From NCBI RefSeq assembly GCF_019443445.1, contig NZ_CP080378.1, positions 2,852,001 to 2,916,000 on the forward strand: DNA of 64,000 bases. The letters are read 5' to 3'. Made by a program: the position numbers and the translations under genes. Below the pieces are notes generated by a model. The model searched no databases. It saw only the letters and a list, made by a program, of their open reading frames with translations, and was not told the DNA's origin. Position 1 is the stretch's first letter; each line of letters starts with the position of its first letter. Source of the stretch: Massilia sp. PAMC28688 (GTDB lineage: Bacteria > Pseudomonadota > Gammaproteobacteria > Burkholderiales > Burkholderiaceae_D). Positions 18,082-27,949 of the stretch are shown piece by piece.

Positions 18082-19878
18082 GTGATTCCACAAACCTTCA
18101 TTACCGATCTGCTGAACCGCGTCGACATCATCGACGTGGTCGGGCGCTACGTCCAGCTCAAGAAGGGCGGCGCCAACTACATGGGCCTGTGCCCCTTCCA
18201 CAGCGAAAAATCCCCCAGTTTCACCGTCAGCCCCACCAAGCAGTTCTATCACTGCTTTGGCTGCGGCGCCCATGGCACCTCGATTGGTTTCCTGATCGAA
18301 TACTCGGGCATGGGCTTCATCGATGCCGTCAAGGATCTGGCCCAGGGCGTGGGCATGGTGGTGCCGGACGAAAACGACAAGATTCCCCCGCTGCAGCGCG
18401 CGCAAAACCAGGCCCAGGCCCTGGCCCTGACGGAAGCGATGACCCAGGCCTGCGACTATTACCGCGCCCAGCTGCGCAGTGCGCCGAACGCCATCGCCTA
18501 TTTAAAGAACCGCGGCCTGACCGGGGAAGTGGCGGCCCGCTTCGGCATGGGCTATGCGCCCTCCGGCTGGGACAACCTGCGCACCGTGTTTCCGGACTAC
18601 GATGCGCTGGCGCTGGTGGAATCGGGTCTGGTGATCGACAAGGTGGACGAGGATGGCAGCAACAAGAAGCGCTATGACCGTTTCCGCGAACGCATCATGT
18701 TCCCAATTCGCAATACCAAAGGCCAGGTCATCGGCTTTGGCGGGCGGGTGCTGGACCAGGGCGAGCCAAAATACCTGAATTCGCCGGAAACGCCGCTGTT
18801 TCAGAAGGGCTTCGAACTGTATGGCCTGTTCGAGGCGCGCCAGGCGATTCGCGACGCCGGCTATGTGCTGGTGACGGAAGGCTATATGGACGTGGTCGCG
18901 CTGGCCCAGCTTGGTTTCCCGCAAGCGGTAGCCACCCTGGGCACGGCCTGCACCAGCACCCACGTCCAGAAACTGCTGCGCCAGACCGATACCGTCATCT
19001 TCAGTTTTGACGGCGACCGCGCGGGGCGCAAGGCGGCGCGCCGGGCCCTGGAAGCATGCCTGCCGCAGGTTACGGACAACAAGACCATCAAATTCCTGTT
19101 CTTGCCGCAGGAACATGACCCGGACAGCTTTGTGCGCGAGTTTGGCGCTGAAGCGTTCGAGCAGGAAATCCACGAAGCCATGCCGCTGTCGCAATTTTTA
19201 CTGCGCGAAGTGTCGGGCGAGCATGATCTATCCTCGCCGGAAGGGCGGGCGCGCGTGCAGTTCGACGCCAAACCCTTGCTCCAAGCCATGACGCCAACCT
19301 CGCTGCGCCTGCAGATCGTGCGCGGTCTGGCCAGCATGACCGAGTCCACCCCCGCGGAAATCGAAGGCTTGTTCGAGCTGGCCAAGCCGGTGGCCGTGGC
19401 GCGCAAGGCCCCGCCAAGGCAAGGGCGGCCGGAACCTGTGGGCCTGGAATTGCAGATCCTGCGCCATCTGGTGGCCCATCCACCGCTGGCGCTGGAACTG
19501 GACGAAGCGGCGCTCAATGCATTCAAGTTCTTTGGCGACGAAGCGGCCGAGCGATTGCTGCAACTGGTAGCCGCCGGCCAGGCACTGGGACCGAACGGGG
19601 GCTTCGCCGCCTTGTCTCAGCATCTGAAGGAACTGGGGCCGGAGTACGACGGGCTTATTGCCGAGATCGCTTCCGAGCCGGAATCCGACTTCGACAGCGT
19701 CAAATTGTGGCTCTCCGGAGCTGTGAGGCAGATCAAACAAGATGCACTTAAAAAGGAGCTCAGCCAGTTGTTTTCTTCCGGACTGACCTCAGATCAGATG
19801 GGAGTGCGGTACCGGGAAATTACAGCGGAACAGGACCGTTTGCTGCGTGAAGAAGAGGCTGAAAAAACCCCGCGCTAA
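18082..19878 (+). CDS. dnaG: DNA primase
   Basis: Replicative primase, 598 residues. I choose the GTG at 18082, since it gives the family start IPQTFITDLLNRVDIIDVVGRYV; earlier in-frame codons (TTG 18016, ATG 18037) precede or overlap a likely -10 (TATAGT 18049-18054). The zinc-binding domain shows CPFHSEKSPSF and HCFGCGAHG (CHC2 type). The TOPRIM catalytic core has VTEGYMDVVAL and FSFDGDRAGRKAA (acidic metal-binding residues), and the C-terminal helical domain that binds DnaB follows. It lacks a clear ribosome site, and the predicted leader is only ~20 bases, so it may be translated weakly, in keeping with low primase need. Confidence 0.95.
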   Translation: MIPQTFITDLLNRVDIIDVVGRYVQLKKGGANYMGLCPFHSEKSPSFTVSPTKQFYHCFGCGAHGTSIGFLIEYSGMGFIDAVKDLAQGVGMVVPDENDKIPPLQRAQNQAQALALTEAMTQACDYYRAQLRSAPNAIAYLKNRGLTGEVAARFGMGYAPSGWDNLRTVFPDYDALALVESGLVIDKVDEDGSNKKRYDRFRERIMFPIRNTKGQVIGFGGRVLDQGEPKYLNSPETPLFQKGFELYGLFEARQAIRDAGYVLVTEGYMDVVALAQLGFPQAVATLGTACTSTHVQKLLRQTDTVIFSFDGDRAGRKAARRALEACLPQVTDNKTIKFLFLPQEHDPDSFVREFGAEAFEQEIHEAMPLSQFLLREVSGEHDLSSPEGRARVQFDAKPLLQAMTPTSLRLQIVRGLASMTESTPAEIEGLFELAKPVAVARKAPPRQGRPEPVGLELQILRHLVAHPPLALELDEAALNAFKFFGDEAAERLLQLVAAGQALGPNGGFAALSQHLKELGPEYDGLIAEIASEPESDFDSVKLWLSGAVRQIKQDALKKELSQLFSSGLTSDQMGVRYREITAEQDRLLREEEAEKTPR

Positions 19879-19936
19879 GGATGAAAATGGCCCCTTGCGC
19901 ACGGGCGTGGCGTGACTGGAAAAGAATTTGGTGCGT

Positions 19937-19945
19937 GCTATAATA
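19937..19945 (+). promoter_or_regulatory. Extended -10 promoter ahead of rpoD
   Basis: TGCTATAAT: a perfect TATAAT (19940-19945) with the TG extension, 59 bases after the dnaG stop and 394 before the rpoD start. The -35 region is weak. It would make a long rpoD leader. Confidence 0.65.
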
Positions 19946-19951
19946 AAACGC

Positions 19952-20338
19952 TAAGTGTTGTATCTGAAGCATTTTTTTCGTTGTTCGGAAGGATTTTTTC
20001 TTCCTGTTAGTTAGGCTCTTGATCGGCGCGGCAACAAGGCGCTGGCGGCCAGGGCCAGCTTTGGTTGGGGTGGTGCAAGGAGCACTGCCGACGCAAGCGT
20101 TCGTTTGCAAATCAACCACTTACGGTCTTCGCCTCCATCCGCCGTTGCTATGCAGTAGACTGATGCCGCAAGCAGTCCGGTGGACTGCGGTGCTGGTGCT
20201 GTGGCAAGACGCGGATCGTGCCTGAAAAGGTGAAGCAAGGTAATCAGTGCAGCAATGCCAGCTGTGAGCAAGCTGGAGACGGAGGGCCGCAAGGCCGGCA
20301 ACAAGACTTTAGTTAATCCACCATAAAGCTAGATCGTT
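19952..20338 (+). other. Long structured leader of rpoD, no ORF
   Basis: About 390 bases with no credible gene. It contains several strong hairpins: GCAGTCC-GGT-GGACTGC around 20173-20189, CCAGCT/AGCTGG near 20260-20278, and GGGCCGC/GGCCGG pairings just after. T-rich runs near 19972 and 19995 are not preceded by strong stems. This is either a regulatory 5' untranslated region or a small RNA gene; I recognise no known riboswitch, 6S, RNase P or tmRNA motif. Confidence 0.5.
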
Positions 20339-22603
20339 GTGACATCGAAAGCGCCTGTGCCAATCAAGAAACCCGAAACCCCAACGGCTGAACAGCCAAC
20401 CAGAGTGTCCGCCAGGGCTGCCAAGACCCAGGACAAGGCCGAAACGCGCACCCCGGCGGGCAATCCCCCGACGGTGAGTCAGACTACCGACGCCGCCACC
20501 CTGGCTGCCATCGACACGTCCGGCTACGTGCTGCCATCAGTCAAGGTCCCGGGGCGGCGCGGGCGCAAGCCAAAGGAATTCCAGCCAGAGAACGACGAAG
20601 TGGCCGCGCTCAACGCGGTGGAACGCGCCGAACTCAAGGCGGTCGACAAGGCCAAGGCCAAGGACCGCAAGGCCAAAGAAAAAGCACTGCTGAAAGACGC
20701 ATTCTCGTCGGATACGGAAGCGAGCGAAGAAGAACTCGAGCGCCGCCGCCAGAAGCTCAAGACCCTGATCAAGTTCGGCAAGGAGCGCGGCTTCCTTACC
20801 TACGCCGAGATCAACGACCACCTGCCGGAAAACATTGTCGATCCAGAAGCGATCGAAGGCATCATCGGCACCTTCAACGACATGGGCATTGCCGTGTACG
20901 AACACGCGCCCGATGCCGAAACACTGCTGCTGTCCGACAACGTGGCCACCGTCACCAGCGACGATGAAGCAGAAGCGGCCGCTGAAGCAGCGCTGTCCAC
21001 GGTGGACTCCGACTTTGGCCGCACCACCGACCCGGTGCGCATGTACATGCGCGAGATGGGTTCGGTAGAACTGCTGACCCGGGAAGGCGAAATTGAAATC
21101 GCCAAGCGCATCGAAGATGGCCTCAAGGACATGATCCAGGCCATTTCCGCCTGCCCGGTCACGATTGCAGAAATCATTTCCGCTGCCATCCGCATTCAGA
21201 ATGAGGAAATCAAGATCGACGAAATCGTCGACGGCATGGTTGATCCGGAGGAAGACGAAGCGCCGGCAGTAGCGGCGCCTGCTGCCTCCGATGAAGATGA
21301 CGAGGAAGAAGAAGCAGAAGAGGGCGAGGAGGAAGAGGAAGAGGAAAATTCCGCTTCCGGCGCCGCTGGTTTCTCTGCCGAGCAGCTCGAAGCGCTCAAG
21401 CAGGAAGCGCTGGAAAAGTTTGAAGTCATCTCTGTGCAGTTCGACAAAATGCGCAAGGCCTTCGAGAAGGATGGCTACAACTCCAAGGCCTACGTCAAGG
21501 CGCAGGAAGCCATTTCCAACGAACTGCTCGGCATCCGCTTCACAGCCAAGGTCGTGGAAAAGCTGTGCGACACGTTGCGCGGCCAGGTGGACGAAGTGCG
21601 CCACATTGAAAAGCAAATCCTGGACGTGGCCGTGAACAAGTGCGGCATGCCGCGCGCCCATTTCATCAAGGTCTTCCCGGGCAATGAAACCAATCTGGAC
21701 TGGGTTGATGGCGAAGTCAATGCCGGCCACGCTTACTCGGCCATCCTCGGGCGCAACATCCCGACCGTCAAGGAACTGCAGCAGCGCCTGATCGATCTGC
21801 AGGCACGCGTGGTGCTGCCGCTGCCGGACCTGCGCAACATCAACCGCCAGATGGCGGCCGGTGAAATGAAGGCGCGCAAGGCCAAGCGCGAAATGACGGA
21901 GGCCAACCTGCGACTCGTCATTTCGATTGCCAAGAAGTACACCAACCGCGGCCTGCAATTCCTCGACCTGATCCAGGAAGGCAATATCGGCTTGATGAAG
22001 GCCGTGGACAAGTTTGAATACCGCCGCGGCTATAAGTTTTCCACCTACGCCACGTGGTGGATCCGCCAGGCCATTACCCGTTCCATCGCCGACCAGGCGC
22101 GCACGATCCGGATTCCCGTGCACATGATCGAAACGATCAACAAGATGAACCGCATCTCGCGCCAGATCCTGCAGGAAACCGGCGCCGAGCCCGATCCCGC
22201 AACGCTCGCGATCAAGATGGAAATGCCGGAAGACAAAATCCGGAAGATCATGAAGATCGCGAAAGAGCCGATCTCGATGGAAACGCCAATTGGCGACGAT
22301 GACGACTCCCACCTGGGCGACTTCATCGAAGACAACAATACGCTGGCTCCGTCGGACGCGGCGCTGCACGCCTCCATGCGTGGCGTGGTCAAGGATGTGC
22401 TGGACTCGCTCACGCCGCGCGAAGCGAAAGTACTGCGCATGCGGTTCGGCATCGAGATGTCCACCGACCACACGCTGGAAGAGGTCGGCAAGCAATTTGA
22501 CGTCACGCGCGAGCGGATTCGCCAGATTGAAGCGAAGGCGCTGCGCAAGCTGCGCCACCCATCACGTTCCGACAAGCTCAAGAGCTTCTTGGAAGGCAAT
22601 TAA
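20339..22603 (+). CDS. rpoD: RNA polymerase primary sigma factor RpoD (sigma-70)
   Basis: Housekeeping sigma factor, 754 residues, long because of an N-terminal Lys/Ala/Pro-rich extension of about 120 residues and an acidic Glu/Asp run near residue 320 in the non-conserved region. Region 1.1 begins about residue 135 ([21 protein letters not shown]). Region 1.2 is [11 protein letters not shown]; regions 2.1-2.4 include [38 protein letters not shown] and [13 protein letters not shown]; region 4.2 is the final helix-turn-helix [18 protein letters not shown]. The start is a GTG with a poor ribosome site, at the end of a ~390-base leader. Last gene of the rpsU-dnaG-rpoD series. Confidence 0.97.
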   Translation: MTSKAPVPIKKPETPTAEQPTRVSARAAKTQDKAETRTPAGNPPTVSQTTDAATLAAIDTSGYVLPSVKVPGRRGRKPKEFQPENDEVAALNAVERAELKAVDKAKAKDRKAKEKALLKDAFSSDTEASEEELERRRQKLKTLIKFGKERGFLTYAEINDHLPENIVDPEAIEGIIGTFNDMGIAVYEHAPDAETLLLSDNVATVTSDDEAEAAAEAALSTVDSDFGRTTDPVRMYMREMGSVELLTREGEIEIAKRIEDGLKDMIQAISACPVTIAEIISAAIRIQNEEIKIDEIVDGMVDPEEDEAPAVAAPAASDEDDEEEEAEEGEEEEEEENSASGAAGFSAEQLEALKQEALEKFEVISVQFDKMRKAFEKDGYNSKAYVKAQEAISNELLGIRFTAKVVEKLCDTLRGQVDEVRHIEKQILDVAVNKCGMPRAHFIKVFPGNETNLDWVDGEVNAGHAYSAILGRNIPTVKELQQRLIDLQARVVLPLPDLRNINRQMAAGEMKARKAKREMTEANLRLVISIAKKYTNRGLQFLDLIQEGNIGLMKAVDKFEYRRGYKFSTYATWWIRQAITRSIADQARTIRIPVHMIETINKMNRISRQILQETGAEPDPATLAIKMEMPEDKIRKIMKIAKEPISMETPIGDDDDSHLGDFIEDNNTLAPSDAALHASMRGVVKDVLDSLTPREAKVLRMRFGIEMSTDHTLEEVGKQFDVTRERIRQIEAKALRKLRHPSRSDKLKSFLEGN

Positions 22604-22632
22604 GCCTTGACGGACAGCCGCCAGAAGCCATA

Positions 22633-22657
22633 TGCTTCCGCCACTTCGACGGAAGCA
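22633..22657 (+). terminator. Hairpin after rpoD, possible terminator
   Basis: Perfect 8-bp stem TGCTTCCG (22633-22640) and CGGAAGCA (22650-22657) with a 9-base loop, 30 bases after rpoD. No U tract follows, so it may only protect the 3' end or act with Rho. Confidence 0.35.
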
Positions 22658-22689
22658 GTCCACTTCAGCGGCTGCTCCAGACCGATTTA

Positions 22690-22768
<79 letters not shown>

Positions 22769-22909
22769 ATAAAATCAATAACTTACACATCTTTTCGTGA
22801 CCACTCATCTTCTCGCGAGACGTGGTGTAGGCGCCATGTAGGTTTAATTGCTGTGTGCTTGTACTTACCTGCTCTCGCAAGCACGGCGATCACAACGCCC
22901 GAAACGATG

Positions 22910-23778
22910 CACCTTAGTTCACACGGAATTCTTCACTTGTCGAGCAGAAATATAAGTGAGGTCACCTATGCCTTCCCCAACTTAAGTCCTGAAAAAATTT
23001 TCGGCAGCTGTTGCCTATGTAGCTGTGATAAACGAACACGGTGACCATTCTGTCGGTACTGCGTTTCACGTGGGGCAAGGGGTGTTTGTCTCTGCGAGAC
23101 ATGTGCTTGAGGGAAATACGATTGACCGTATCGCGACGGTGCGGAACTACGACGTGCTGGTACACGAGGACCACGCTGAGGGCGCTTTACATTTTCTGAT
23201 GCAGTCAGATGGTACGTTACAAGCAGTACGCCAAATTACCGCGGGTGAGATAGTCATCGCTGATGGGCCCTTCTATCACGATGACCCTACGGTGGACGTA
23301 GCAGTGTTCCGGTGTGACAATATCGACCCCGAGCTGCCATGGATACCACTGGGGGGGGCACTTCGATGATTGGATCGGGGATAACGATTTCGTATTGTGG
23401 GAAACAGTTGTCTTGGGCTTTCCACCAATTCCATTGACCAAAGAGCCGTTGCTATTTGCAACTCGCGCCGAAATCAACGCTGTGATTGATCTCAACTCCA
23501 TACCCCATGTGCATTTCGTACTCTCAGCTATGGCACGAGGAGGCTTCAGCGGCGGTCCTGCATTGATCGACGGCTATTTATTGGGAATCGTTACCAGCAG
23601 TTTGCTCAAAAACAGCCATCCCGCTGAGCTTGGTTACTTCACCGTAGTCAGTGTCGAACCAATATACACCTGTTTACACAAGCATAAACTGCTTCCCAGC
23701 ACTCAGGTCGAAGCCTTTGGGTCATCATTATGGAATGACGGACTCCCCCTCTGTCAAAATAGTTGTCGCCTCCATTGA
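22910..23778 (+). pseudogene. Trypsin-like serine protease, two frameshifts, 3' end cut by IS3
   Basis: The three frames together read as one trypsin-like protease with its full triad: SARHVLEG (His), TVDVAVFRC (Asp) and ARGGFSGGPAL (Ser). The frame breaks at an A6 run (22992-22997) and again at a G8 run (23351-23358); in each case one base fewer restores reading, giving LSPEK-FSAAVAYV and IPLGG-HFDDW. The last nine codons are inside the IS3 element starting at 23752, so the natural C-terminus is lost. The ATG at 22910 is the likely start; no signal peptide is evident. Both runs are homopolymers, so sequencing error or slippage is possible, but the IS truncation supports a pseudogene. Confidence 0.75.
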
Positions 23779-23817
23779 TTTGGAGTTCTAATTCGCCAAG
23801 GGGCGACGGAATTGACG

Positions 23818-24309
23818 ATGACACGATATACCCAAGAGAAAAAAGAGCATGCGCTGAGCCTGATGGCGGCGCCGCACAACAAACCTGTAGCAGACGTAGC
23901 GCAGCTGACTGGAATACCTGAGGGCACGCTGTATTTGTGGCGAAAACAGGCCCGTGAGCAAGGTCGTGCTGTGCCCGGCGACGGCCAGAATCCGGAACAG
24001 TGGAGTGCTGCTGACAAGTTCGCTGTCGTGTTGGAGGCGGCACCACTGAACGAAGCAGAATTAGGCGCGTACTGCCGTCGCAAGGGACTGCTGGTGGAGC
24101 AGCTGGAACGCTGGCGTGCCGAGGTGCACGCAGTGCTCGCGGGTGGCCAGGGCGGCGCGGCCACGACCGAGCGCGCTACAGACAAGAAGCGCATTCGCGA
24201 GCTGGAGAAGGACTTGCGGCGCAAGGAGAAGGCGTTGGCGGAGACGGCAGCGCTGCTCGTGCTGTCCCGAAAGTACGAAGCGCTGTGGACGGACGGCGAG
24301 GACGCATGA
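23818..24309 (+). CDS. IS3-family transposase, OrfA
   Basis: A 163-residue DNA-binding subunit of the IS3 transposase. The N-terminus holds a helix-turn-helix (PVADVAQLTGIPEGTLYLWRK), followed by a second HTH-like stretch and a C-terminal coiled coil (KRIRELEKDLRRKEKALAETAAL) for dimerisation with OrfAB. It is longer than the usual ~100 residues, because two HTH-like segments are present. The TGA overlaps the OrfB ATG as ATGA at 24306-24309, so OrfB is made by coupling or by -1 frameshifting. Confidence 0.85.
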   Translation: MTRYTQEKKEHALSLMAAPHNKPVADVAQLTGIPEGTLYLWRKQAREQGRAVPGDGQNPEQWSAADKFAVVLEAAPLNEAELGAYCRRKGLLVEQLERWRAEVHAVLAGGQGGAATTERATDKKRIRELEKDLRRKEKALAETAALLVLSRKYEALWTDGEDA

Positions 24310-25358
24310 TTGCGTTGCCACAGCGCGAAGAGATGGTCGCCGATATTGAGCAGGCCCGCCAGGCCGGGGCACGTTTGAAAACCGCCTGCGCCGAGCTTGG
24401 GCTGACTGCACGCACCTATGAACGGTGGCAGCGGGACGGTGCGGTACGTGCCGACGGCAGGCCCGGAGCGGTCCGGCCGGAGCCGGCGCACAAGCTGAGC
24501 GAGCAGGAACGCGAACAGGTACTGGCCATTTGCCACGAGCCGCGTTTCACAGACCTGCCGCCAGCGCAAATTGTGCCGCGCCTCGCAGACGAGGGCGTAT
24601 ACGTCGCCTCCGAGTCCTCGTTCTACCGGGTGCTGAGGGCGGCGCAAGAGCAGCATCACCGCGGCCGAGCCAAAGCAGCGTCGAAGACTGAACCGCAGCG
24701 CCACGTTGCCCATGGTCCCAATGAAGTGTGGAGCTGGGATGTGACGTATCTGCCCAGTCAGGTCCGCGGCATGTTCTTCTATCTGTACGCTGTCATCGAC
24801 CTGTTTAGCCGAAAGCTGGTGGCCTGGGAGGTGCATGCATGTGAAGGTGGCGACGAGGCCGCTGCGTTGATTGAACGGGCCTGCTGGCGCGAACACCGGC
24901 GGGGTGATAAGCCGTTGGTGCTGCATGCCGACAACGGCTCGGCACAAAAGGCGCATACGCTTAAGTCCAAGCTGGAGACGCTGGGCATTACCCCATCGCA
25001 TAGCCGCCCTGGCGTATCGGACGACAACGCCCATATCGAAGCCTGGTTTCGCACCTGCAAGTACAGCCCTGGCTATCCGCCGCATGGATTTGCTGACATT
25101 GAACTGGCGCGCCAGTGGGTGCTCAAATTCGTCACTTGGTACAACGGCGAGCATCTGCATAGCGGGCTGTCCTATGTCACGCCAGAGCAGCGGCACAGCG
25201 GTCTTGCGAATGCCATTCTGACGAAGCGGCAAGCTATCTACGCCGAAGCGTGCGCACGCCATCCTTTGCGTTGGAAACGACAGCCGAGGGCTTGGCTGGC
25301 GCCTGACAAAGTGTGGCTCAACCCGCCGTCTAAGCTTGACCAGCAGCGTGCTGCATAA
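24306..25358 (+). CDS. IS3-family transposase, OrfB (DDE integrase)
   Basis: Catalytic subunit, 350 residues, with an rve/DDE integrase core. The acidic triad is visible as WSWDVTYLP (Asp), HADNGS (Asp) and DDNAHIEAWFRT (Glu), correctly spaced for IS3 enzymes. An HTH_21-like N-terminal region precedes it (EPRFTDLPPAQIVPRLADEG). The C-terminus HSGLSYVTPEQRHSG is typical of this family. The frame is -1 relative to OrfA. It looks intact, so the element may be active. Confidence 0.9.
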   Translation: MIALPQREEMVADIEQARQAGARLKTACAELGLTARTYERWQRDGAVRADGRPGAVRPEPAHKLSEQEREQVLAICHEPRFTDLPPAQIVPRLADEGVYVASESSFYRVLRAAQEQHHRGRAKAASKTEPQRHVAHGPNEVWSWDVTYLPSQVRGMFFYLYAVIDLFSRKLVAWEVHACEGGDEAAALIERACWREHRRGDKPLVLHADNGSAQKAHTLKSKLETLGITPSHSRPGVSDDNAHIEAWFRTCKYSPGYPPHGFADIELARQWVLKFVTWYNGEHLHSGLSYVTPEQRHSGLANAILTKRQAIYAEACARHPLRWKRQPRAWLAPDKVWLNPPSKLDQQRAA

Positions 25359-25529
25359 CCAAAGGAGGCACCAACTTTACGACTGCTTTATGCGACAACT
25401 ACCTTGACACGCACCGGACTGCTCATCCCATCCGAATAGAGAAGCCGCGCCAACTTCTGAGAACTCTTTCATTTATCGGCCCGCTGGACATTTCAGAGGA
25501 ATACGGCCAGAAGACCGCCACGCGTCGAA

Positions 25530-26232
25530 TTAAGCGGGCCAGTCCCAATTCTCGTATTCTGCGAAAAGCCTTCTAAGTTCTCCTGGAACTAAATGACCTA
25601 CAAGATTCGCATGATACCCGATCGATTTCTCAACTGGGACGTTCGTAAAGTACGCCGGAGCGTAGGGATTGAACTGAGGCGGAGAGGCTAGCACGCCAGT
25701 GTCGGTATTGATCGTCTTCAGCCATGATGCCGTGACGACTTTAGCCCCTGATTGCTCGATGTACAGTCGCGCAGCTTCTAGAGAGTAGCCTTTTGTGCAA
25801 ATATCATCGATAACCAATACAGTCTTGCCAGGTCCTAACGGCGATTTTTGTAGCGCGTCGTGGCTGTCCTGAGTGGAAGGGAATTCAGATGGATGGTGTT
25901 CAGCTGGTTGTAGTGATCCAATTTCTGGCCGTTATTTCGTGCCGTTTGCGATTTAGCGCCGTAGTATGGCGGATGATAAGATCGGGCAAGAACGTTATCC
26001 GAAAGCACTTCCCAAAAATGTCCATCGCTTCGTTTATCACTGCATTTCCCGATCCAGCTTTGTGGCCCGGATAAACGGCGATATAGTCGACCTCTTGGTG
26101 CATTCCAGAAAAATAAAGGCTCGAAACGAGGGCACCAACCCAAAAGTCCCGGTGCCCGCGACCGTATTTTGCAGCTGCCCGAGCATCCTCAGAGTACAAC
26201 GTGTACTCAGGTTTGTTACACGGCAGGACTTA
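25530..26232 (-). pseudogene. Phosphoribosyltransferase-like protein, two frameshifts
   Basis: Three minus-strand frames join into one protein. The first, from about 26232, reads EYTLYSEDARAAAKYGRG...VDYIAVYPGHKAGSG; the second, from about 25950, reads KSQTARNNGQKLDHYNQLN; the third, from about 25875, reads TVLVIDDICTKGYSLEAAR. The last contains the PRPP-binding motif of type I phosphoribosyltransferases (hydrophobic run, D-D, then TKG). No ATG start is found before a stop at 26230, so the N-terminus is unclear. It may have served a nucleotide- or competence-related (ComF-like) role. Its 3' end faces the IS3 element. Confidence 0.6.
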
Positions 26233-26353
26233 GCCTTGACATTGTTAATCGCCGCATTAGTTACAATGATGATCGTTCTGATAAGCGCGATTGTCGCGTA
26301 TCGCGTTATAGCGTCAAAAGATCCTCGTATGTTAATGCTGAAATAGCGAAGTT

Positions 26354-27304
26354 ATGATTGGTAAAGTACATATGAACAGAACGTTAGTGGTAATTTCAAG
26401 CGTCGTAGCCCTTGCGTTGCTTGGTACGTCAGCTTTTTATAAAAACGACGACGTTTCGCCAGCCGCCATCCAGGAGATCCCATCTCCTCAGATCGCGGCA
26501 AGAGCACCCCAAAACCCGGTAACGGTACTGGCTGAGAGGCCAATCGTCGCTGGGCCCGGCGAGCACTATGATCAGTCAAGGCGGCTTCTCACTTCGTTTA
26601 ATAGAGCTCAAAGCTATCGGGCTTTTCTTTTTGAGGCGATAAAACATCCCGAACAAGGTGGCTATATGTACGCCTATGAAGCGTTCGGAGCCTGCGGAGT
26701 AAACTCGAGCCAAGTTGAGCCGGTAAGGCAGCCAGTGGGCATTAATGCGACTGCTAGGCAGCGCGAGGCAGCAGACCTCTACAAAGCAAGGTGCGATATT
26801 ACAGCAGCGGATCGGGCAGCAGCTACGCTTCAACTTACAGCTGTGCGTGGTCCGGATATGCAATCAGATCCCCTAATGCAGATCTCCTTTGCCTATCTCA
26901 AAGCCAAATCGCCAGCGGAGAAAAAAGAGGTAATGGCGGCTGCGCTACGTAGCAACGATCCATTACTGATCCGCACGGTTGTTCCGCAACAAGTATCCGG
27001 AGACGGCGTCGAACCGGGATCAGTGCGACTACTTGGGACAGATTACCGCGGCAAGCAGGGCGAGGAGCTGGCTGGTTATGCAATGGATCTAACGGCCTGT
27101 CAGCTAGGAATGGACTGTAGCCGTAACTCAATTCGGGCATTGCAACTGTGCGCCGACCGGGGCTGGTGCGGGGACTCGGTCGAGGAGGCGCTGCGCTCGG
27201 GCCTCGATAAGCCCGAGGGCGTTAATATGCACGAAGTGGAACAGCTAACGAAAGCAATAGTTGAGGCAATCAAAAAGAAAGATGCTTCGGCGTTAGTAAG
27301 GTAA
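26354..27304 (+). CDS. Secreted or anchored protein of unknown function
   Basis: A 316-residue protein (310 from the alternative ATG at 26372). The N-terminus MNRTLVVISSVVALALLGTSA is a signal peptide or membrane anchor, followed by a Pro/Ala linker. The mature part is mainly helical, with Cys in pairs (FGACGVNSS, YKARCDITAA) and a Cys-rich motif ACQLGMDCSRNS...LCADRGWCG near residues 245-275 that could form disulfides in the periplasm. I recognise no named domain. It is intact, unlike its frameshifted neighbours, and less GC-rich than the core genes. It lies inside the tRNA-Ile2 island. Confidence 0.65.
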   Translation: MIGKVHMNRTLVVISSVVALALLGTSAFYKNDDVSPAAIQEIPSPQIAARAPQNPVTVLAERPIVAGPGEHYDQSRRLLTSFNRAQSYRAFLFEAIKHPEQGGYMYAYEAFGACGVNSSQVEPVRQPVGINATARQREAADLYKARCDITAADRAAATLQLTAVRGPDMQSDPLMQISFAYLKAKSPAEKKEVMAAALRSNDPLLIRTVVPQQVSGDGVEPGSVRLLGTDYRGKQGEELAGYAMDLTACQLGMDCSRNSIRALQLCADRGWCGDSVEEALRSGLDKPEGVNMHEVEQLTKAIVEAIKKKDASALVR

Positions 27305-27441
27305 GATGCCTTGTCAACGGCCTGCCAGGTTGCCGCAACTCCAGTCTAAAATTCTGGGGCCATCGCGAGAGCTTGCAGAGCGCGCGTATCCGATTCATAT
27401 GGGATCATTTGTAGGTCGGCTTGGAACGTCCAATAACTGAA

Positions 27442-27582
27442 TTAGTGCCATTTGTGATGCCGCCCGGTCCAGCCCCTCATAGGTGCGACCATTCCATTCC
27501 CATGGAGCGATAGCCCATCGATACCGGTACGCATGTCCACCGCCGCGGTCGCCAGCCAGATCGCGTCGGCCGATAGTTTCAT
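27442..27582 (-). pseudogene. IS66 TnpB fragment
   Basis: The first 25 residues (AIWLATAAVDMRTGIDGLSL) match the start of IS66 TnpB; the next ~20 codons to the stop at 27442 do not, so the gene was cut by a deletion near 27505. It starts in the TAATG overlap with tnpA. Confidence 0.7.
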
Positions 27583-27881
27583 TACAGGCCACGCATCAAG
27601 TCGGCCAGACAGCTGGGCTGCACGTCGCCGGGTAGCGAAGGTGTCCAGCCGTGCTCACCGCGCAGGGTAATTGCGCCTGCCACTGACATCGTCGGTGCCA
27701 CGCGCACCGGCAGCAAGCCAGGGACCTCTTGGGTGCCGGTCAGCCGTCGCACCCAGTAGCTGACCTGGCGCGCAGAGAAGCCATGCTCGACAGCATAGGC
27801 GCGCTGCGACAACCCGCTTGCCTGAAACTGCGCAACGCGCTCTTGCCAGAGTTGCTCTCGTTCTGAATTGGCCACTATCAC
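27582..27881 (-). CDS. IS66-family accessory protein TnpA
   Basis: A 99-residue DNA-binding accessory protein of IS66 elements. It has a helix-turn-helix (ASGLSQRAYAVEHGFSARQV followed by SYWVRRL) and the usual short C-terminal strand-rich part. Intact itself, but the element around it is deleted, so it is likely non-functional for transposition. It differs in sequence from TnpA of the complete IS66 element at 30.5-33.6 kb, so the two are from different IS66 lineages. Confidence 0.8.
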   Translation of the reverse strand: MIVANSEREQLWQERVAQFQASGLSQRAYAVEHGFSARQVSYWVRRLTGTQEVPGLLPVRVAPTMSVAGAITLRGEHGWTPSLPGDVQPSCLADLMRGL

Positions 27882-27949
27882 CTCCCGATTTATCGAAAGG
27901 ATAGTGTGGCCGCATCGATCATAAATTCATAGGTGGGCCGGCTGGCCGC

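Larger units (their letters stand above)
23752..25409 (+). mobile_element. Complete IS3-family insertion sequence (first copy)
   Basis: A 1,658-bp element with two overlapping transposase frames. Terminal inverted repeats are TGTCAAAATAGTTGTCGC (23752-23769) and, at 25392-25409, the complement of TGTCAAGGTAGTTGTCGC: 16 of 18 match. No target duplication is seen (left flank CCCTC, right flank CGCAC), which suggests that an adjacent deletion or recombination removed one flank. It truncates the protease gene on the left. Confidence 0.88.

Noticed and set aside
20537..22558. A 673-codon open frame antisense to rpoD
   Set aside because: Codon-bias shadow of a GC-rich gene. The sense strand is unmistakably sigma-70.
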